Positions 63,236 through 64,000 of a stretch of 64,000 bases of DNA are shown here, one piece after another. Origin of the DNA: Hemibagrus wyckioides. Lineage: Eukaryota; Chordata; Actinopteri; Siluriformes; Bagridae. The stretch is taken from the NCBI RefSeq assembly GCF_019097595.1, contig NC_080734.1:12118392-12182391 (forward strand), given 5' to 3'. Each line of letters begins with the position of its first letter. Positions within the stretch are counted from its first letter, which is position 1. The translations under genes and the position numbers were made by a program. The notes beneath the pieces were generated by a model. It made no database searches. It saw only the letters and a program-made list of their open reading frames with translations, and was not told the DNA's origin.

Positions 63236-64000
63236 GTATCCTTTCATAGCACTGTCATCTTGTTTTGAACACCAGCCTACAACTTGCCATTCACCATTTT
63301 AATGACTGTACCAATATTTCTGGTAGCTCAGGTGAAGTTCATTATCTGAGACTCCAGTATTACTGTAGGCTTTACAGAAGCAAACTTTCTCTTCTGGGAG
63401 ACATGTGAATATCTTATGTAGCTTCTGCAGGGCAGTAATAAATGAAAATAGGCTATTTCTTATGACACCAACCATCCTGTTCAATTGTGTACATTTACAG
63501 TGGCTCTTAATGTGGTGTGTTGGCTTTATTGGCATCACAGAACGTTTGCACCTTTTGTAATAGCCGTGTATGAGTCTCTCAGTTGTTGTCAGTGTGTGTG
63601 TGGGGGGGGGGGGGTCACAAAACCATGTAGCTGCTGTTGGAAAGGGGTTAAATATGCAGAAGATACTGGAAAAGCAAATAATGTACAGGGGATGGAGGAT
63701 TTTAGTGAAGAACTGCTCAGGACAAACAAGGGGCTATCACAAAACAGGACAATCGCTGATCATCCAGGTAACAACACACAGCATTAAAAATGGAGCGGCT
63801 AAACTGATTGATTTGTGTAAATTCAGTTATTATTGTGTCTTGTGGAATTTATGTAAACATATATGAAATAGCTTATTCAGTGTAGAACTAGATAAAAAGC
63901 AAAATTTTTATTTTTTTAATTAACATTTTGTCGTTTCTTATAGTCAAGGTCATACTTTTTTTTTTTATAAGTTTAGACCTATGTTAAATATTTGATAGGC
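63236..64000. other. fkbp3: fkbp3 intron 6, no exon seen
   Basis: No sequence matching the final FKBP3 beta strands was found before the window end. A G-run with flanking GT (63590-63615) is the only other feature. Confidence 0.6.

Overview
The window looks like a gene-poor stretch of a teleost fish nuclear genome. Genes are split by GT-AG introns, the non-coding DNA is AT-rich and full of microsatellites, and the repeats are typical of fish: many Tc1/mariner copies with TA target duplications, DIRS, Ty3/Gypsy and L2-type retroelements, and tRNA-derived SINEs. The species cannot be read from the sequence. An otophysan (for example a catfish) is only a guess.

Layout. 1-2.4 kb: decayed Gypsy chromovirus cut by the window edge. 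2.5-16.3 kb: a decayed tandem duplication related to the flanks and exon 2 of a class C receptor gene, broken up by Tc1, Gypsy and two DIRS copies. 16.8-20.3 kb: an LTR retrotransposon with a 5-bp target duplication whose interior is now mostly an L2-type LINE. 20.6-22.7 kb: another decayed Gypsy copy and an LTR end. 23.0-27.1 kb: an intact six-exon class C GPCR gene, GPRC6A/OlfC-like, + strand. 27.1-30.1 kb: its duplicated 3' flank. 30.1-34.8 kb: ypel5 on the minus strand with a paired NRF-1-like promoter and an unrecognised ORF inside its intron. 35-38.9 kb: repeats and unannotated DNA. 38.9-58.2 kb: plb1, membrane phospholipase B, 42 coding exons on the + strand. 60.9-63.2 kb: fkbp3, + strand, with its last exon beyond the window.

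The four host genes do not form a pathway. The receptor would sense amino-acid-like ligands or cations. YPEL5 is a conserved zinc-binding protein of the CTLH ubiquitin ligase system. PLB1 is a brush-border-type lipase. FKBP3 is a nuclear prolyl isomerase. plb1 and ypel5 also lie in the same region of human 2p23, so their closeness may be old synteny.

Most notable observations: (i) an in-frame TAG inside the PLB1 membrane anchor, followed by 32 open codons that look like the normal cytoplasmic tail; (ii) a catalytically dead first PLB repeat built from fused or shrunken exons; (iii) a receptor cluster in different stages of decay, where one duplicate provides the empty site for a Tc1 insertion; (iv) a 132-codon membrane-protein ORF nested in the ypel5 intron. 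I found no CRISPR array, operon or other prokaryote-type system.
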